Shown piece by piece: positions 44,763 to 53,606 of a stretch of 57,153 nt of DNA. The notes beneath the pieces are model-generated. The model did no database searches, had not been told where the DNA came from, and saw only the letters and a program-made list of their open reading frames with translations. The position numbers and the translations under genes are program-made. The first letter of the stretch is position 1. Each line of letters starts with the position of its first letter. Source of the DNA: Gemmataceae bacterium. GTDB lineage: Bacteria; Planctomycetota; Planctomycetia; Gemmatales; Gemmataceae. The stretch covers positions 1 through 57,153 of the forward strand of contig JANWYO010000061.1 in NCBI GenBank assembly GCA_025055215.1. The letters run 5' to 3'.

Positions 44763-45335
44763 TCAGCGCCGGTCGGCGTACGGTTGCACCTTTTCGTGGA
44801 TCAGGCCGACCAGCTTTTCCAACAACTCGAAAAACTCGGTGCCGGCAATGCTTTGAATCTGTTCGATGAGCCGTCGCTTCCGCTCGATGAGGGTGACGTA
44901 ATGCTCGACGCCGTGGCGGGTGAGCGGCCCCCCCGTCCCCTGGAGTGATAGCAACTCGTCGATTTCCGCGGGCGTCAGCTGGGCGGCACGCTCCGGATTG
45001 CGTTCCAGCCACGCCAACAGCTCCGGTTGCGTCGCTTGCTCGTAGAGCCGGCGAACCGGCTTGTCCGCCGCGGCTGCTTGGCCGTTGATCCGCGACAGCA
45101 GCCTTTCCAGCGGTTGGGTTCGCAGGTCATTAACGTGTAAGCCCAGTGCTTTGGCGCAGCGGCAGATGGTCGCATTCCGCAGACGCCGCCGGCCGTGTAG
45201 CAGAATCTGTCGCACCGTCTGCCGATTCAGGTCGGTGTAGCGCGCAAAATCCTCTTGGTTCCAGCCCCGTTCCTCAACGAGGCGGGCAATTTTCTCCGCT
45301 AACTCGATTTGTTCCGGAGAAGGAGGCCCACGCAT
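44763..45335 (-). CDS. XRE-type helix-turn-helix regulator
   Basis: A 190-residue protein. Residues about 8-62 form a Cro/C1-type HTH (IARLVEERGWNQEDFARYTD, then LNRQTVRQILLHGRRRLRN). The C-terminal 110 residues are helical and contain LTPAEIDELLSLQGTGG and a Lys/Glu-rich segment, probably for dimerisation. The ATG sits directly after AAAGGAG, too close for a normal ribosome-binding site, so the true start or leader may differ; no better Met is available. It has no toxin partner next to it. Target unknown. Confidence 0.82.
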   Translation of the reverse strand: MRGPPSPEQIELAEKIARLVEERGWNQEDFARYTDLNRQTVRQILLHGRRRLRNATICRCAKALGLHVNDLRTQPLERLLSRINGQAAAADKPVRRLYEQATQPELLAWLERNPERAAQLTPAEIDELLSLQGTGGPLTRHGVEHYVTLIERKRRLIEQIQSIAGTEFFELLEKLVGLIHEKVQPYADRR

Positions 45336-45529
45336 CTCCTTTATCCTACCGCTTCCGCCCGCTCCCGAGCAAGCGCCGTTGCCCACCCGCCGGCACGATG
45401 GCAACTCCGTGGCTCACCGCAGCGAGCGATTGGAGCGGTATTGCATCCTCACCAGATGTTTGGGGCGGGTACTCCAGGCCAAAGCGTTCGCAGGTGTCGA
45501 TCGGGTGGCACGAGCCGGATCCACTTTCT

Positions 45530-45763
45530 CGACTTGTCGGTTTGTGCTCGCGTGAGGGTGTCAGAGGCTCGGTGGGGACGCAGCGAGCGCGAACGATAAA
45601 TCGGGAGCGCGGGAGGATGAATCGGAGGTGCGAAACGATGACTCGGGAGGGGTGGAGCGAGCGCGAAACGATGAATCGTCAGTAACGAAACGATGAATCG
45701 GTGGCGGGGGGACAGGTCTTCGCCCGGAGTGCTCAACCCCGCCCTAAACCGACAGGTGCGCCT
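45530..45763 (-). repeat. Dispersed intergenic repeat, copy E, expanded
   Basis: On the minus strand it begins GGCGCACCTGTCGGTTTAGG, then GCGGGGTTGAGCACTCCGG, and ends with CGCTCGCTGCGTCCCC, CACGCGAGC and AACCGACAAGTC. The middle is enlarged by tandem short units (separate entry). It lies in the 565-bp gap between the divergent XRE regulator and glpK genes; the remaining sequence (45336-45529 and 45764-45900) shows nothing I can name. Confidence 0.7.
45588..45702 (+). repeat. Five tandem units of about 20 bp within repeat copy E
   Basis: Five degenerate units share the pattern GCGAAACGATGAATCGG: GCGAACGATAAATCGGGA, GCGGGAGGATGAATCGGA, GCGAAACGATGACTCGGGA, GCGAAACGATGAATCGTC and ACGAAACGATGAATCGGT. 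Spacers of 2-14 bp vary. The other family copies carry only one or two such units. Confidence 0.75.
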
Positions 45764-45900
45764 GGGCCCACCGGTCGCCGGGTTGTTGGCTTGTTGCGAT
45801 GCGGGAAATCCGCTCTAATGACCCGCGCTGGGAGGGTGCGCTCTTGCGGGAGACGCTGCCGGCAGGGATGCTTGCGACGTCGCCCATCCGAGGTTCGCTG

Positions 45901-47412
45901 ATGACGCCAAGCCACGTCCTCGCCATCGACCAGGGCACCACCGGCACCCGCGCCGTGGTCTACGATCGCCAGGCACGGGTGGCCGGCAGCGCTGCCATCG
46001 AGTTAACGCAGCACTATCCCCAGCCGGGATGGGTGGAGCACGACGGGGAAGAGATCTGGCAGTCAGTGGCGACGGTCGTGCCGCGGGCGTTGGCGGCAGC
46101 CGGCATCGACGGCCGCGACTTGGCGGCCGTCGGTCTGACCAATCAGCGGGAAACGACGCTGGTGTGGGAGCGGGCCACCGGTCGGCCGGTGGCCCGCGCC
46201 ATCGTCTGGCAGGACCGGCGCACCATCGACTTCTGCCGGTCGCATCACCGCGACGAGGTCTGGCTGCACGCCAAGACGGGATTGGTGCTCGATCCGTATT
46301 TTTCGGCCACCAAGCTGCGCTGGCTCCTGGAGCACGACCCCGACATTCGGGCCAACGCCGCAGCCGGGCGCCTGGCGTTCGGGACCGTGGACAGTTTTCT
46401 TATCCATCGGCTGACGGGCGGCGCCGTCCACGCCACCGACGCCAGCAATGCCTCGCGGACGCTCCTGCTGAACCTGGACACCGCTCGCTGGGACGACGAC
46501 TTGTGCCGGTATTTCGCCGTGCCGCCGGTGCTCTTGCCGGAGGTGCGGCCAAGTTCGGCTGACTTCGGCGTTACCCGCGGGCTGGATTTTCTGCCCGACG
46601 GGCTGCCGATCACCGGGGTGGCCGGCGACCAGCAGGCGGCGTTGTTCGGGCAAGGTGCCTTCGAAGCAGGCCAAGCGAAATGCACCTACGGCACGGGGGC
46701 GTTTTTCCTGATGCATGTCGGCACGACGCCGCGACGGTCGCGGAACAAGCTGCTGACGACCCTGGCTGCGACCCTCGACGCCAAGCCGCAGTACGCTTTG
46801 GAAGGAAGCGTGTTTGTCGCCGGCGCCGCCGTGCAATGGCTGCGGGATGGTTTGCGGTTGTTTTCCGAGGCGTCGGCGGTCGAAGGGTTGGCGGCCCGAT
46901 CGGACCCTTTGGAGCCGATTGTGTTTGTGCCGGCCTTCGTGGGGTTGGGAACGCCGTATTGGAAGCCGGAGGTGCAAGGCGCCGTTTTCGGCTTGACGCG
47001 GAGCACCAGCGCCGCCGACCTGGCGCGGGCGGCATTGGAAGGCGTGGCATTTCAAGTGGTCGATCTGGTCGAGGCGGCCAGCGACGACGCCGGCCGGCCG
47101 CTCGGGGAGCTTCGGGTGGATGGGGGCATGTCGCGCAACACCTGGTTTCTCCAATGCCAAGCCGATCTGCTCGGGATTCCCGTGTTGGCCTCGCCGCACG
47201 TCGAAGCCACGGCCTTGGGCGCGGCTTTTCTGGCGGGGCTGCGGGTGGGTTTCTGGTCGGACCTCGACCAGCTGCGTCGGCTGAGCGGTGAAGCCCGCCG
47301 CTGTACCCCGCGCCTCACGCCGGCGGAGCGCCAGCGACGTCTCGCCCGATGGCGGCGAGCCGTGCAAGCCGTCATTAGCTACCATGGCGCCGACTCGGAA
47401 CAGCCGTCATGA
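45901..47412 (+). CDS. glpK: Glycerol kinase
   Basis: Phosphorylates glycerol to sn-glycerol 3-phosphate with ATP. The 503-residue FGGY-family protein is of normal length. IDQGTTGTRAVVYD is the phosphate-1 motif; AVGLTNQRETTLVWER and AIVWQDRRT contact glycerol; DSFLIHRLTGG, GVAGDQQAALFGQ, YGTGAFFLMHVG and LRVDGGMSRN complete the ATP and FGGY signatures. A Met 11 codons upstream is possible, but the chosen ATG gives the usual N-terminus. The stop overlaps the DUF58 start as ATGA. There is no glpF or glpD next to it. Confidence 0.96.
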   Translation: MTPSHVLAIDQGTTGTRAVVYDRQARVAGSAAIELTQHYPQPGWVEHDGEEIWQSVATVVPRALAAAGIDGRDLAAVGLTNQRETTLVWERATGRPVARAIVWQDRRTIDFCRSHHRDEVWLHAKTGLVLDPYFSATKLRWLLEHDPDIRANAAAGRLAFGTVDSFLIHRLTGGAVHATDASNASRTLLLNLDTARWDDDLCRYFAVPPVLLPEVRPSSADFGVTRGLDFLPDGLPITGVAGDQQAALFGQGAFEAGQAKCTYGTGAFFLMHVGTTPRRSRNKLLTTLAATLDAKPQYALEGSVFVAGAAVQWLRDGLRLFSEASAVEGLAARSDPLEPIVFVPAFVGLGTPYWKPEVQGAVFGLTRSTSAADLARAALEGVAFQVVDLVEAASDDAGRPLGELRVDGGMSRNTWFLQCQADLLGIPVLASPHVEATALGAAFLAGLRVGFWSDLDQLRRLSGEARRCTPRLTPAERQRRLARWRRAVQAVISYHGADSEQPS

Positions 47413-48293
47413 TTCCGCCCGAAATTCGCCGGCAGATTCGCCATCTCCACCTGCGTGCCCGCCATGCCGTGCAGGACCTGCTCGGCGGAGAGTATCACAG
47501 CGTCTTTCGGGGCACGGGCCTTGCCTTCGAGGAGGTCCGCGAGTATCAGCCCGGCGATGACGTCCGCAGCATCGACTGGAACGTCACTGCCCGTATGGGA
47601 CATCCTTACATCAAGCGCTACGTCGAGGAGCGCGAGCTGACGGTGATTCTGCTGGTGGACCACAGCGGCAGTCTGCAATTCGGCACGCAGCGGCAATCGA
47701 AGCGGGCCGTCGCCGGGGAATTGGCCGCCCTGATCGCGTTCGCCGCCATCGCCAACAATGATAAGGTCGGCCTCATTTGCTGTAGCGACCGGGTGGAGCG
47801 TTTTGTCCCGCCGCGCAAGGGGACGCGCCATGCCTTGCGCCTCATCCGGGACGTGCTCTGTTTCCAGGCGGAGCATCGCGGCACCCGCCTAGCCGAGGGG
47901 CTGGATTATCTCAATCGGGTCATCCACCGACGGGCCATTGTTTTTCTCCTCAGCGACTTCCTCGACCAGGGCTACGAGGCGGCCCTTCGCCGGACCGGCC
48001 GCCGCCACGACCTGATCGCCATTCGCATCATTGACCCGTGGGAGATGTCGCTTCCCGCGGTGGGGCTGCTGGAGGTCGAGGATGCCGAGACTGGCCAGCG
48101 CCGGCTGATCGACACCGCCTTAACGTCGCTGCGTCATGCCTACGCCGCGGCCGCCCAGGCCCGCGGCGACGCCCTGCGGCGCGTGGCCCGCTCCTGCCGC
48201 ATCGATCTCATCGAGGTGACGACCGATGGTGGCCACCTCGACGCCTTGGTGGAGTTTTTCCGGCTGCGCGAGCGGCGGCTGCGGAGGACGTGA
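47409..48293 (+). CDS. DUF58 protein with von Willebrand A-like fold
   Basis: A 294-residue DUF58 family protein: LLGGEYHSVFRGTGLAFEEV, REYQPGDDVRSIDWNVTAR, then a vWA-like metal site VILLVDHSGSL and LLSDFLDQGY. DUF58 proteins usually sit in operons with a MoxR AAA+ ATPase and further vWA and DUF4381 genes, where they are thought to help metalloprotein or complex assembly. Here the gene is translationally coupled to glpK by an ATGA overlap and is followed 3 bp later by a DUF4381-like gene. No moxR is present. Confidence 0.9.
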   Translation: MIPPEIRRQIRHLHLRARHAVQDLLGGEYHSVFRGTGLAFEEVREYQPGDDVRSIDWNVTARMGHPYIKRYVEERELTVILLVDHSGSLQFGTQRQSKRAVAGELAALIAFAAIANNDKVGLICCSDRVERFVPPRKGTRHALRLIRDVLCFQAEHRGTRLAEGLDYLNRVIHRRAIVFLLSDFLDQGYEAALRRTGRRHDLIAIRIIDPWEMSLPAVGLLEVEDAETGQRRLIDTALTSLRHAYAAAAQARGDALRRVARSCRIDLIEVTTDGGHLDALVEFFRLRERRLRRT

Positions 48294-48296
48294 ACC

Positions 48297-48827
48297 GTGC
48301 CTCCGGAGCTGAGCGGCCTGCGCGACATCACCGGTCTGGAGTCGTTGCCCCCCGAACCTGCCGGGAGCGGCTGGGCGATCGCCCTGGGGCTTGGCGGCGG
48401 GTTGCTGGCGACTTTGTTCCTGGTGGTCGCTAGCCGTCGGTTCCGCCACCACCCGGCGCCGCCTCCCTCCCCCGAAACCTGGGCGTGCCGCGAGCTTGAG
48501 CGCCTGCTGGCGCAACAGCCCCCACCTCCGAGCGACCAGTTTCACGTCTGCCTGGCGGACATCGTGCGCCAATTCCTCGAACGCCGCTTTTCCCTCCCTG
48601 CCTCCACTCGTACCACTCGTGAATTCCTTGAGGAGATCGCTCGGTCGCCAACCTGGGGCCTCCCGCAGCGCGAGCAATTGGCCGCCATCTTGGAGCGCTG
48701 CGACTGGGCGAAATTCTCCGGCTTGGCGCTCGATGGCGAGGCGTGTCGTCGGAGTGCCGAACTGGTCCGCGAATTCATCCGCCAGTGGGAGTGTCTGCCA
48801 GGGCCGACATCAGCCCCTCCGAAGTGA
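48297..48827 (+). CDS. DUF4381-like single-pass membrane protein
   Basis: A 176-residue protein with a short N-terminal segment containing PPELSGLRDITGLE, one membrane helix at about 25-46 (WAIALGLGGGLLATLFLVVA) and a cytoplasmic helical domain (FHVCLADIVRQFLERRFSL, TREFLEEIARSP, CDWAKFSGL). This matches DUF4381, which accompanies DUF58 in MoxR-type operons. It starts with GTG, 3 bp after the DUF58 stop, so co-translation is likely. It is convergent with the ATP-grasp-like gene. Confidence 0.8.
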   Translation: MPPELSGLRDITGLESLPPEPAGSGWAIALGLGGGLLATLFLVVASRRFRHHPAPPPSPETWACRELERLLAQQPPPPSDQFHVCLADIVRQFLERRFSLPASTRTTREFLEEIARSPTWGLPQREQLAAILERCDWAKFSGLALDGEACRRSAELVREFIRQWECLPGPTSAPPK

Positions 48828-48858
48828 CGGTGCCGCCACCACCGTCGCCAGCGGGGCG

Positions 48859-50043
48859 TCAGGCCGCTCGCCGCAGCGGCACCGGGGTGGCCTGCGGCGT
48901 CCGGCGCTGCCGGGCCGCCGCCTCGGCAAAGCGCTCCGCGACGTAGCGCACCAACACATCAGGCGGCGCCCCCGGCCACCGGCTCTGCACGTCCACGTCG
49001 CATTGGTCGTTGAGGTAGTCGATGGCCACCACCGGCCAACGGCGCGGCGGCTCCCGCCGTCCCGTCCAGCCCACGGTCTCCCACACCACATGTCGGCTTG
49101 GTTCATTCCCGGTGCTCAGGCACACCTCGGTGGAAAACCACTCCAAGCCCGAAAGGGCCGCCAAGTCCCTGACGAATTGCAGCATCGGCTCCAGGTGACA
49201 CCGGCGGATTTCCCGCGCGGTCACCAGGCGGTAGCTGGGCCGATTGGGGGCGTGCTCCGGGGTCCACCAGCAGGGAAGTGCCTCCCCCAGGCACCAGAGC
49301 ACGCGCCAGTATGCCGGTCGCTCCACGCCGTCGTCGTCGCGGAGCGTGGGGCAGCGGACCTCCCGCTGAATCAGAATGGCATCGTGGCGGTCGTGCTGCC
49401 GCACGGCCGCCACGGCACGGGCGATGGCCTCAGGGGCGGTCGATTCCGTCCGTACGACGCCGCGGCCCCCAAAGCCATTGGCCGGCTTCACGTAGACCCT
49501 TGCCCCTGGTTCGTCCAAGCGGAGGAAGGCCCGTTCGGCAGGGGTCAGCGGCCGCTCGGCCGCCCACGGGCGGATGAGGATCGTGGGTGGCACGCCCAGT
49601 CCGTGCCGCAGCAACTCGGCGTGGGCCGCCGCCTTGTCGGTGAACATCCGCGACCGGACCGGGGGATTGACCGGTCGGCCGCCGGCATCCTGGACCGCTT
49701 GGGCCAGGCGGGCATAAGGGTCGTCCGCAACATGCCAGAGTGCGAAATAATCGAGGTGAAAGCCGATCGTCAGCCGACCGCTGGCCAGCCGTTGGATCGC
49801 GTCGTGGACCACGCCGTCGTGCAGCAAGGCACAAGTCAAACCCCGTCGCGCCGCTGCCTGGGCCAGCCATTGCTCGAATGCCCGAAAGGGCACGCAATCG
49901 ATCGCCGGATGACTCAGCGTCAGGTCGTAATGTTCGGCCAGGTCGGCGGGATGGCGTGGCACCAACAAGGTTGACGAAACAGCCGCGGAGAGGTCTCGAA
50001 GCGCATTCACCACACCCTGGGAGCCCGCGCGCTGGCGATCCAT
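48859..50043 (-). CDS. ATP-grasp-like protein of unknown function
   Basis: A 394-residue protein. The middle and C-terminal parts resemble an ATP-grasp ligase: ARVYVKPANGFGGRGVVRTES for the ATP-binding Lys and Gly loop (quoted in part as VYVKPANGFGGRGVVRT), DAILIQREV for the hinge, and WFSTEVCLSTG and VVAIDYLNDQCDVD for the metal residues. The N-terminal 110 residues (HYDLTLSHPAIDCVPFRAFE, CALLHDGVVHDAIQRLASG) may be the pre-ATP-grasp domain. Product unknown; peptide or glycan ligation would fit the fold. GGAGGAG precedes the ATG, and the longer upstream frame only runs through repeat copy F. Confidence 0.75.
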   Translation of the reverse strand: MDRQRAGSQGVVNALRDLSAAVSSTLLVPRHPADLAEHYDLTLSHPAIDCVPFRAFEQWLAQAAARRGLTCALLHDGVVHDAIQRLASGRLTIGFHLDYFALWHVADDPYARLAQAVQDAGGRPVNPPVRSRMFTDKAAAHAELLRHGLGVPPTILIRPWAAERPLTPAERAFLRLDEPGARVYVKPANGFGGRGVVRTESTAPEAIARAVAAVRQHDRHDAILIQREVRCPTLRDDDGVERPAYWRVLWCLGEALPCWWTPEHAPNRPSYRLVTAREIRRCHLEPMLQFVRDLAALSGLEWFSTEVCLSTGNEPSRHVVWETVGWTGRREPPRRWPVVAIDYLNDQCDVDVQSRWPGAPPDVLVRYVAERFAEAAARQRRTPQATPVPLRRAA

Positions 50044-50159
50044 GACTCCTCCACTCCCTGCGCGAAACGAGGGCGATCGGCCATTGGGGCTGGCCGTAAT
50101 GTGATGGTTTCGGGAAGGCGGTGCTATAGGCACCGCCTTGGGACGGGTCAAGGCGATTT

Positions 50160-50280
50160 CGGCAAGGATGGATCGGTTCGCGCTGGCGCGAAGATGGGAG
50201 ACGTCCGCTAGGCACGCAGCGAGCGGGAAACGAGGAATCCGGCGCGCGATACGAGCGCTCGGCGCGGCAGGGGTGGAGCG
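50160..50280 (-). repeat. Dispersed intergenic repeat, copy F, truncated
   Basis: On the minus strand it holds the middle blocks only: CGGATTCCTCGTTTCCCGC, TCGCTGCGTGCCTAGC, GGACGTCTCCCATC, a perfect TTCGCGC / GCGCGAA stem, and ACCGATCCATCCTTGCCG. It lies in the 348-bp divergent gap between the ATP-grasp-like and rfbB genes; nothing else was recognised there apart from an AAAGGA ribosome-binding site before rfbB. Confidence 0.65.
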
Positions 50281-50391
50281 GCACCCGGCTTGACTCGAGT
50301 CGGCGGTCGGGAGTATCTTCCCACAGGCATTTACGCTCCGGCACGGAAAACGGTCCTGACGCCCGGCCCGGTGCTTTCGGAAAGGACATCC

Positions 50392-51408
50392 ATGGATCCC
50401 GTCCTCGTGACCGGCGGTTGCGGCTTCATCGGCAGCAACTTCATCCGCTACCTGCTCACCACGGATCCGGAAATCAGTGTCATCAATTTCGACCAACTGA
50501 CTTACGCGGGCAACCTGGCGAACCTGGCGGACCTCGCGGACCATCCGCGCTATCGCTTCGTCCACGGCGATATCGCGGATCGAACTGCCGTCCGCCGCGT
50601 GGTGAGCGCGGGCGTTCGAGCCATTCTCAACTTTGCCGCCGAGAGCCACGTGGACCGCAGCATCCACGATTCCAGCCCGTTCATCCGCACGAACGTGCTC
50701 GGCACCCAGGTGCTGCTTGATGCGGCCCGTGAGTTTGGGGTCCCTCGGTTTTTGCAGGTGAGCACCGACGAGGTCTACGGCAGCCTGGGAGAGACCGGCT
50801 TATTCACCGAGGAAACGCCGCTGGCCCCGAACAGCCCTTACTCGGCGAGCAAGGCAGCCGGTGACCTGCTCGTGCGCAGCTACGTGCATACCTTCAAGTT
50901 GCCGGCGGTCATCACCCGCTGCTCCAATAATTACGGTCCGTACCAGTTCCCGGAAAAACTCATCCCGCTCTTCATCACCAACCTCCTGGCCGACCAGCCG
51001 GTGCCGGTGTACGGCGATGGGCTGAACGTCCGTGACTGGATCCATGTCCGGGACCATTGTGCCGCGTTGGACCTGGTCTGGCGGCATGGGCGGGTGGGCG
51101 AAGTTTACAACATCGGCGGCCGCTGTGAAAAAACCAACCTGGAACTGACCTACACCTTGCTCGACATCCTCAACAAGCCCCGGTCGCTGATCCGCTTCGT
51201 CAAAGACCGACCCGGCCACGACCGTCGCTATGCCATCGACTGTAGCAAAATCGAGCGGGAACTCGGTTGGCGGCCGCGCATCCCCTTCATTGAAGGTCTG
51301 CGGGAAACGGTGCAGTGGTACATCGACCATCCCGAGTGGGTGGCGTCGATCCGCACCGGGGAGTACCTGCGGTACTACGAGAAGCAGTATGGTCGGCTGG
51401 CATGCTGA
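50392..51408 (+). CDS. rfbB: dTDP-glucose 4,6-dehydratase
   Basis: Second step of dTDP-L-rhamnose and related sugar synthesis. The 338-residue extended SDR has the NAD loop VTGGCGFIGSNFIR, AAESHVDRSI, the catalytic VSTDEVYGSL (Thr, Asp, Glu) and the YSASKAAGDLL Tyr/Lys pair, followed by TRCSNNYGPYQFPEKLIP and DWIHVRDH. The start ATG at 50392 follows GGAAAGGACATCC. It is 30 bp upstream of rfbA on the same strand. The remaining rhamnose genes rfbC and rfbD are not in the window. Confidence 0.96.
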   Translation: MDPVLVTGGCGFIGSNFIRYLLTTDPEISVINFDQLTYAGNLANLADLADHPRYRFVHGDIADRTAVRRVVSAGVRAILNFAAESHVDRSIHDSSPFIRTNVLGTQVLLDAAREFGVPRFLQVSTDEVYGSLGETGLFTEETPLAPNSPYSASKAAGDLLVRSYVHTFKLPAVITRCSNNYGPYQFPEKLIPLFITNLLADQPVPVYGDGLNVRDWIHVRDHCAALDLVWRHGRVGEVYNIGGRCEKTNLELTYTLLDILNKPRSLIRFVKDRPGHDRRYAIDCSKIERELGWRPRIPFIEGLRETVQWYIDHPEWVASIRTGEYLRYYEKQYGRLAC

Positions 51409-51438
51409 GGACGGCCCGGGCCTGGTGGGGAGACATTC

Positions 51439-52167
51439 ATGAACATGCGCGGCGTGATCCTGGCGGGCGGCAAGGGAACGCGCCTCGGGGAATTGACCCG
51501 GGTGACGAACAAACACCTCCTGCCGGTCGGGCCGTACCCGATGGTCTACCACCCTCTCAAGAAACTGGTGGGCGCTGGCCTGCGTGACATCCTGCTCGTC
51601 TCCGGCACCGAGCACATGGGCGACTTCGTGGAGTTGCTCGGCTCGGGCCGGGAACACCAGTGCAGCCTGACCTACCGCGTGCAAGACGAGGCGGGGGGCA
51701 TCGCGCAGGCCCTGGGACTGGCGGAGTTGTTCTGCGCCAACGTCCGTTGTGCCGTCATCCTTGGGGACAACATTTTCCTTGACCCGCTGGCCCCTCTCTT
51801 GGAGGAAGCGAACCGCCACCCGGATTTCGCCTGGGTAGCCCTCAAGCGCGTTCCCGACCCGGGACGCTACGGCGTCGCCGAGGTCGTGGGCAACCGCATC
51901 GTCAGCATCGAGGAGAAGCCGGCGCAGCCCAAGAGCGACTTGGCTGTGGCCGGGATTTATGTCTATCCGCCGGACGTCTTCCAGATCATCCACACCCTCA
52001 AGCCCAGCCGTCGGGGCGAGTTGGAAATCACGGATGTCAATCGCTGGTATCTAGAGCGGGGCCGGCTCGGCTGGAGCTTTCTGCACGGGTATTGGACCGA
52101 CGCCGGCACGCCCGAATCGCTGGCGTTGGCCAACCGGCTGGTCATGGAGCTGCCCCCGCGCTATTGA
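51439..52167 (+). CDS. rfbA: Glucose-1-phosphate thymidylyltransferase
   Basis: Makes dTDP-glucose from dTTP and glucose 1-phosphate, feeding RfbB. GVILAGGKGTRLGELTRVTN is the nucleotidyltransferase signature, KHLLPVGPYPMVYHPL supplies the second lysine motif, and LGDNIF, VEEKP-like SIEEKPAQPKSDLAVAGIY and GYWTDAGTPESL complete the site. At 242 residues it lacks the C-terminal helical extension of the 290-residue E. coli-type enzyme, so it belongs to the short class. GGGGAGACATTC precedes the ATG; a second Met lies two codons on. Confidence 0.93.
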   Translation: MNMRGVILAGGKGTRLGELTRVTNKHLLPVGPYPMVYHPLKKLVGAGLRDILLVSGTEHMGDFVELLGSGREHQCSLTYRVQDEAGGIAQALGLAELFCANVRCAVILGDNIFLDPLAPLLEEANRHPDFAWVALKRVPDPGRYGVAEVVGNRIVSIEEKPAQPKSDLAVAGIYVYPPDVFQIIHTLKPSRRGELEITDVNRWYLERGRLGWSFLHGYWTDAGTPESLALANRLVMELPPRY

Positions 52168-52195
52168 CCGGTCCCGGCCTGTGGGCTGGGACCGG
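52168..52195. terminator. Hairpin between convergent rfbA and the FecR gene
   Basis: CCGGTCCCGGCC pairs with GGGCTGGGACCGG over 12 bp with one G-T pair and a 4-nt loop. It starts right after the rfbA stop codon and ends just before the stop of the minus-strand gene, so it can serve both. Confidence 0.65.
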
Positions 52196-52199
52196 GCCT

Positions 52200-53606
52200 T
52201 CAATCGCAGGGCACGGCCGTGACCTTCAGGGTTGGTGGCGGCAGGCTGGGGTGGCGCTTGTTCGCGAAGCCGTGCACCAGGTCGCCGCGGCCGCTGCCGA
52301 CGGTATTGCGGACGAGGATGAACGTCGCCAAGCCGTTGGTGTCCGCTTTCAGGAAGTTGACCAGGGCCGGGCCGCCGATGCTCCGCGTTCCGCCCTGCAC
52401 TCCCTGGGCCACCTCGAACGTTCCCAGCAGCACCACCTTTGCCATATCCACGCCCGCCCCGCCGGGGCCGTTCGCCGGAGCGTTGGACCAGCGGAGGGTA
52501 CGCTCCTCCCAATCGTCCAGCGATTCGTCGGTCAGGCCGTAAACGGAAAAGATGGCGTCCGGGACTTCGGAGGCGAACCCCATCCCCGTCGGCACGACGG
52601 TGAACGACAGCTGGGCGTCGAGGATGGTCATGCCGGCCAGGGGGGTCAGGTCGAGGCCGATGTAGGCTTTGCGGTTGTAGTCGGACCTGGGGGGAACGGT
52701 GTTCTTGACCAGCAGCAGGATGTCGGAGCTGTTCACCGAGGGGAACAGGGGCTGGACGTAGGCGTCCTTGCCTCGGCCGGTCGCGGTGGAGATCTGCACG
52801 ACGCGGGCTTGCTCGGTGTCGGGGGGCAGGGGGAGGCGCGGAGGGTTTTCCGCTTGCGGGTCGAAGTCGGCAGCGGTGGCGACGCCGAAGCGGCGGTTCC
52901 GGCCGCTCGTCAGCGACTCACTTCGGCCAGTGGTGCGGTGCTCCACGTCCACACGCCCCTCGAACACTTGCAGATCGGCCGTCTGAGCATCGCGGACATA
53001 GACGCCGAATTCCGTCCCCAAGTCGCGCATGACGGCGGTCGGGGTGTCCACCACAAAGCCCCGGGCGCGAGGCGGCACCTTGGCGACCAGACGGCCGGCA
53101 TGCAGGCGGCAGCGCCGCGCGGACACGATTTCCAGGTCGGCAGGAGCTTCCAGGGTCACGTCGGCACCGTCGTCGAAAACGATCCGGGCGATCCCCTCGG
53201 CCAAGCGAAGTCGGCCCGGACCGAGGCGGGCGCCCAGCTCGGTTGGCAACGTCCCCGCGTCCCATTTGCACGACTTGCCGCCGGCGAGGGTGGCCACCGG
53301 CGGCGCCATCATGGCCTGGGCGTACCAGGCGATGACAGCCAGCGTGAGGGAGGCGGCCAAGGCGGTCGCCCCGGCGAGCAGCCAACGGCGCGGTCGACTC
53401 GGTCGGGCGACCACCGCCCGGCCGACGGGTTCCTCGTCCCACTCCGCCGCTGACCACGCCAACACCGCATGCTGATGCACATACTCGACGTACTGCCGCC
53501 GTGCCTCAGGGTCTTCCTTCACCCGCTGCTCCAACCGAAGCCGCTGTTCCTCGGTCAGTCGGTCCTCGATCACCGCTTCGCACAGCTGCCAAAGTTCGTT
53601 ATTCAT
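52200..53606 (-). CDS. FecR-domain membrane protein with C-terminal DNRLRE-like domain
   Basis: A 468-residue protein. A short N-terminal helical anti-sigma-like region (LCEAVIEDRLTEEQRLRLEQ) faces the cytoplasm, then one membrane helix (about 75-96). A FecR domain spans about 130-235 (GRLRLAEGIARIVFDDGADV, VVDTPTAVMRDLGTEFGVYV, VFEGRVDVEHRT). From about 300 to the end it matches the DNRLRE family (AYIGLDLTPLAGMTILDAQL, LDDWEERTLRWSNAPA, LATFILV), where planctomycete homologues more often have a LamG domain. It overlaps the ECF sigma gene by ATGA, so it is very likely that sigma factor's anti-sigma or signal receiver. Confidence 0.88.
   Translation of the reverse strand: MNNELWQLCEAVIEDRLTEEQRLRLEQRVKEDPEARRQYVEYVHQHAVLAWSAAEWDEEPVGRAVVARPSRPRRWLLAGATALAASLTLAVIAWYAQAMMAPPVATLAGGKSCKWDAGTLPTELGARLGPGRLRLAEGIARIVFDDGADVTLEAPADLEIVSARRCRLHAGRLVAKVPPRARGFVVDTPTAVMRDLGTEFGVYVRDAQTADLQVFEGRVDVEHRTTGRSESLTSGRNRRFGVATAADFDPQAENPPRLPLPPDTEQARVVQISTATGRGKDAYVQPLFPSVNSSDILLLVKNTVPPRSDYNRKAYIGLDLTPLAGMTILDAQLSFTVVPTGMGFASEVPDAIFSVYGLTDESLDDWEERTLRWSNAPANGPGGAGVDMAKVVLLGTFEVAQGVQGGTRSIGGPALVNFLKADTNGLATFILVRNTVGSGRGDLVHGFANKRHPSLPPPTLKVTAVPCD

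Noticed and set aside
45588-45702. CRISPR-like array
   Set aside because: The units are only about 20 bp, degenerate, with spacers of 2-14 bp that vary in length, and no cas gene is nearby.
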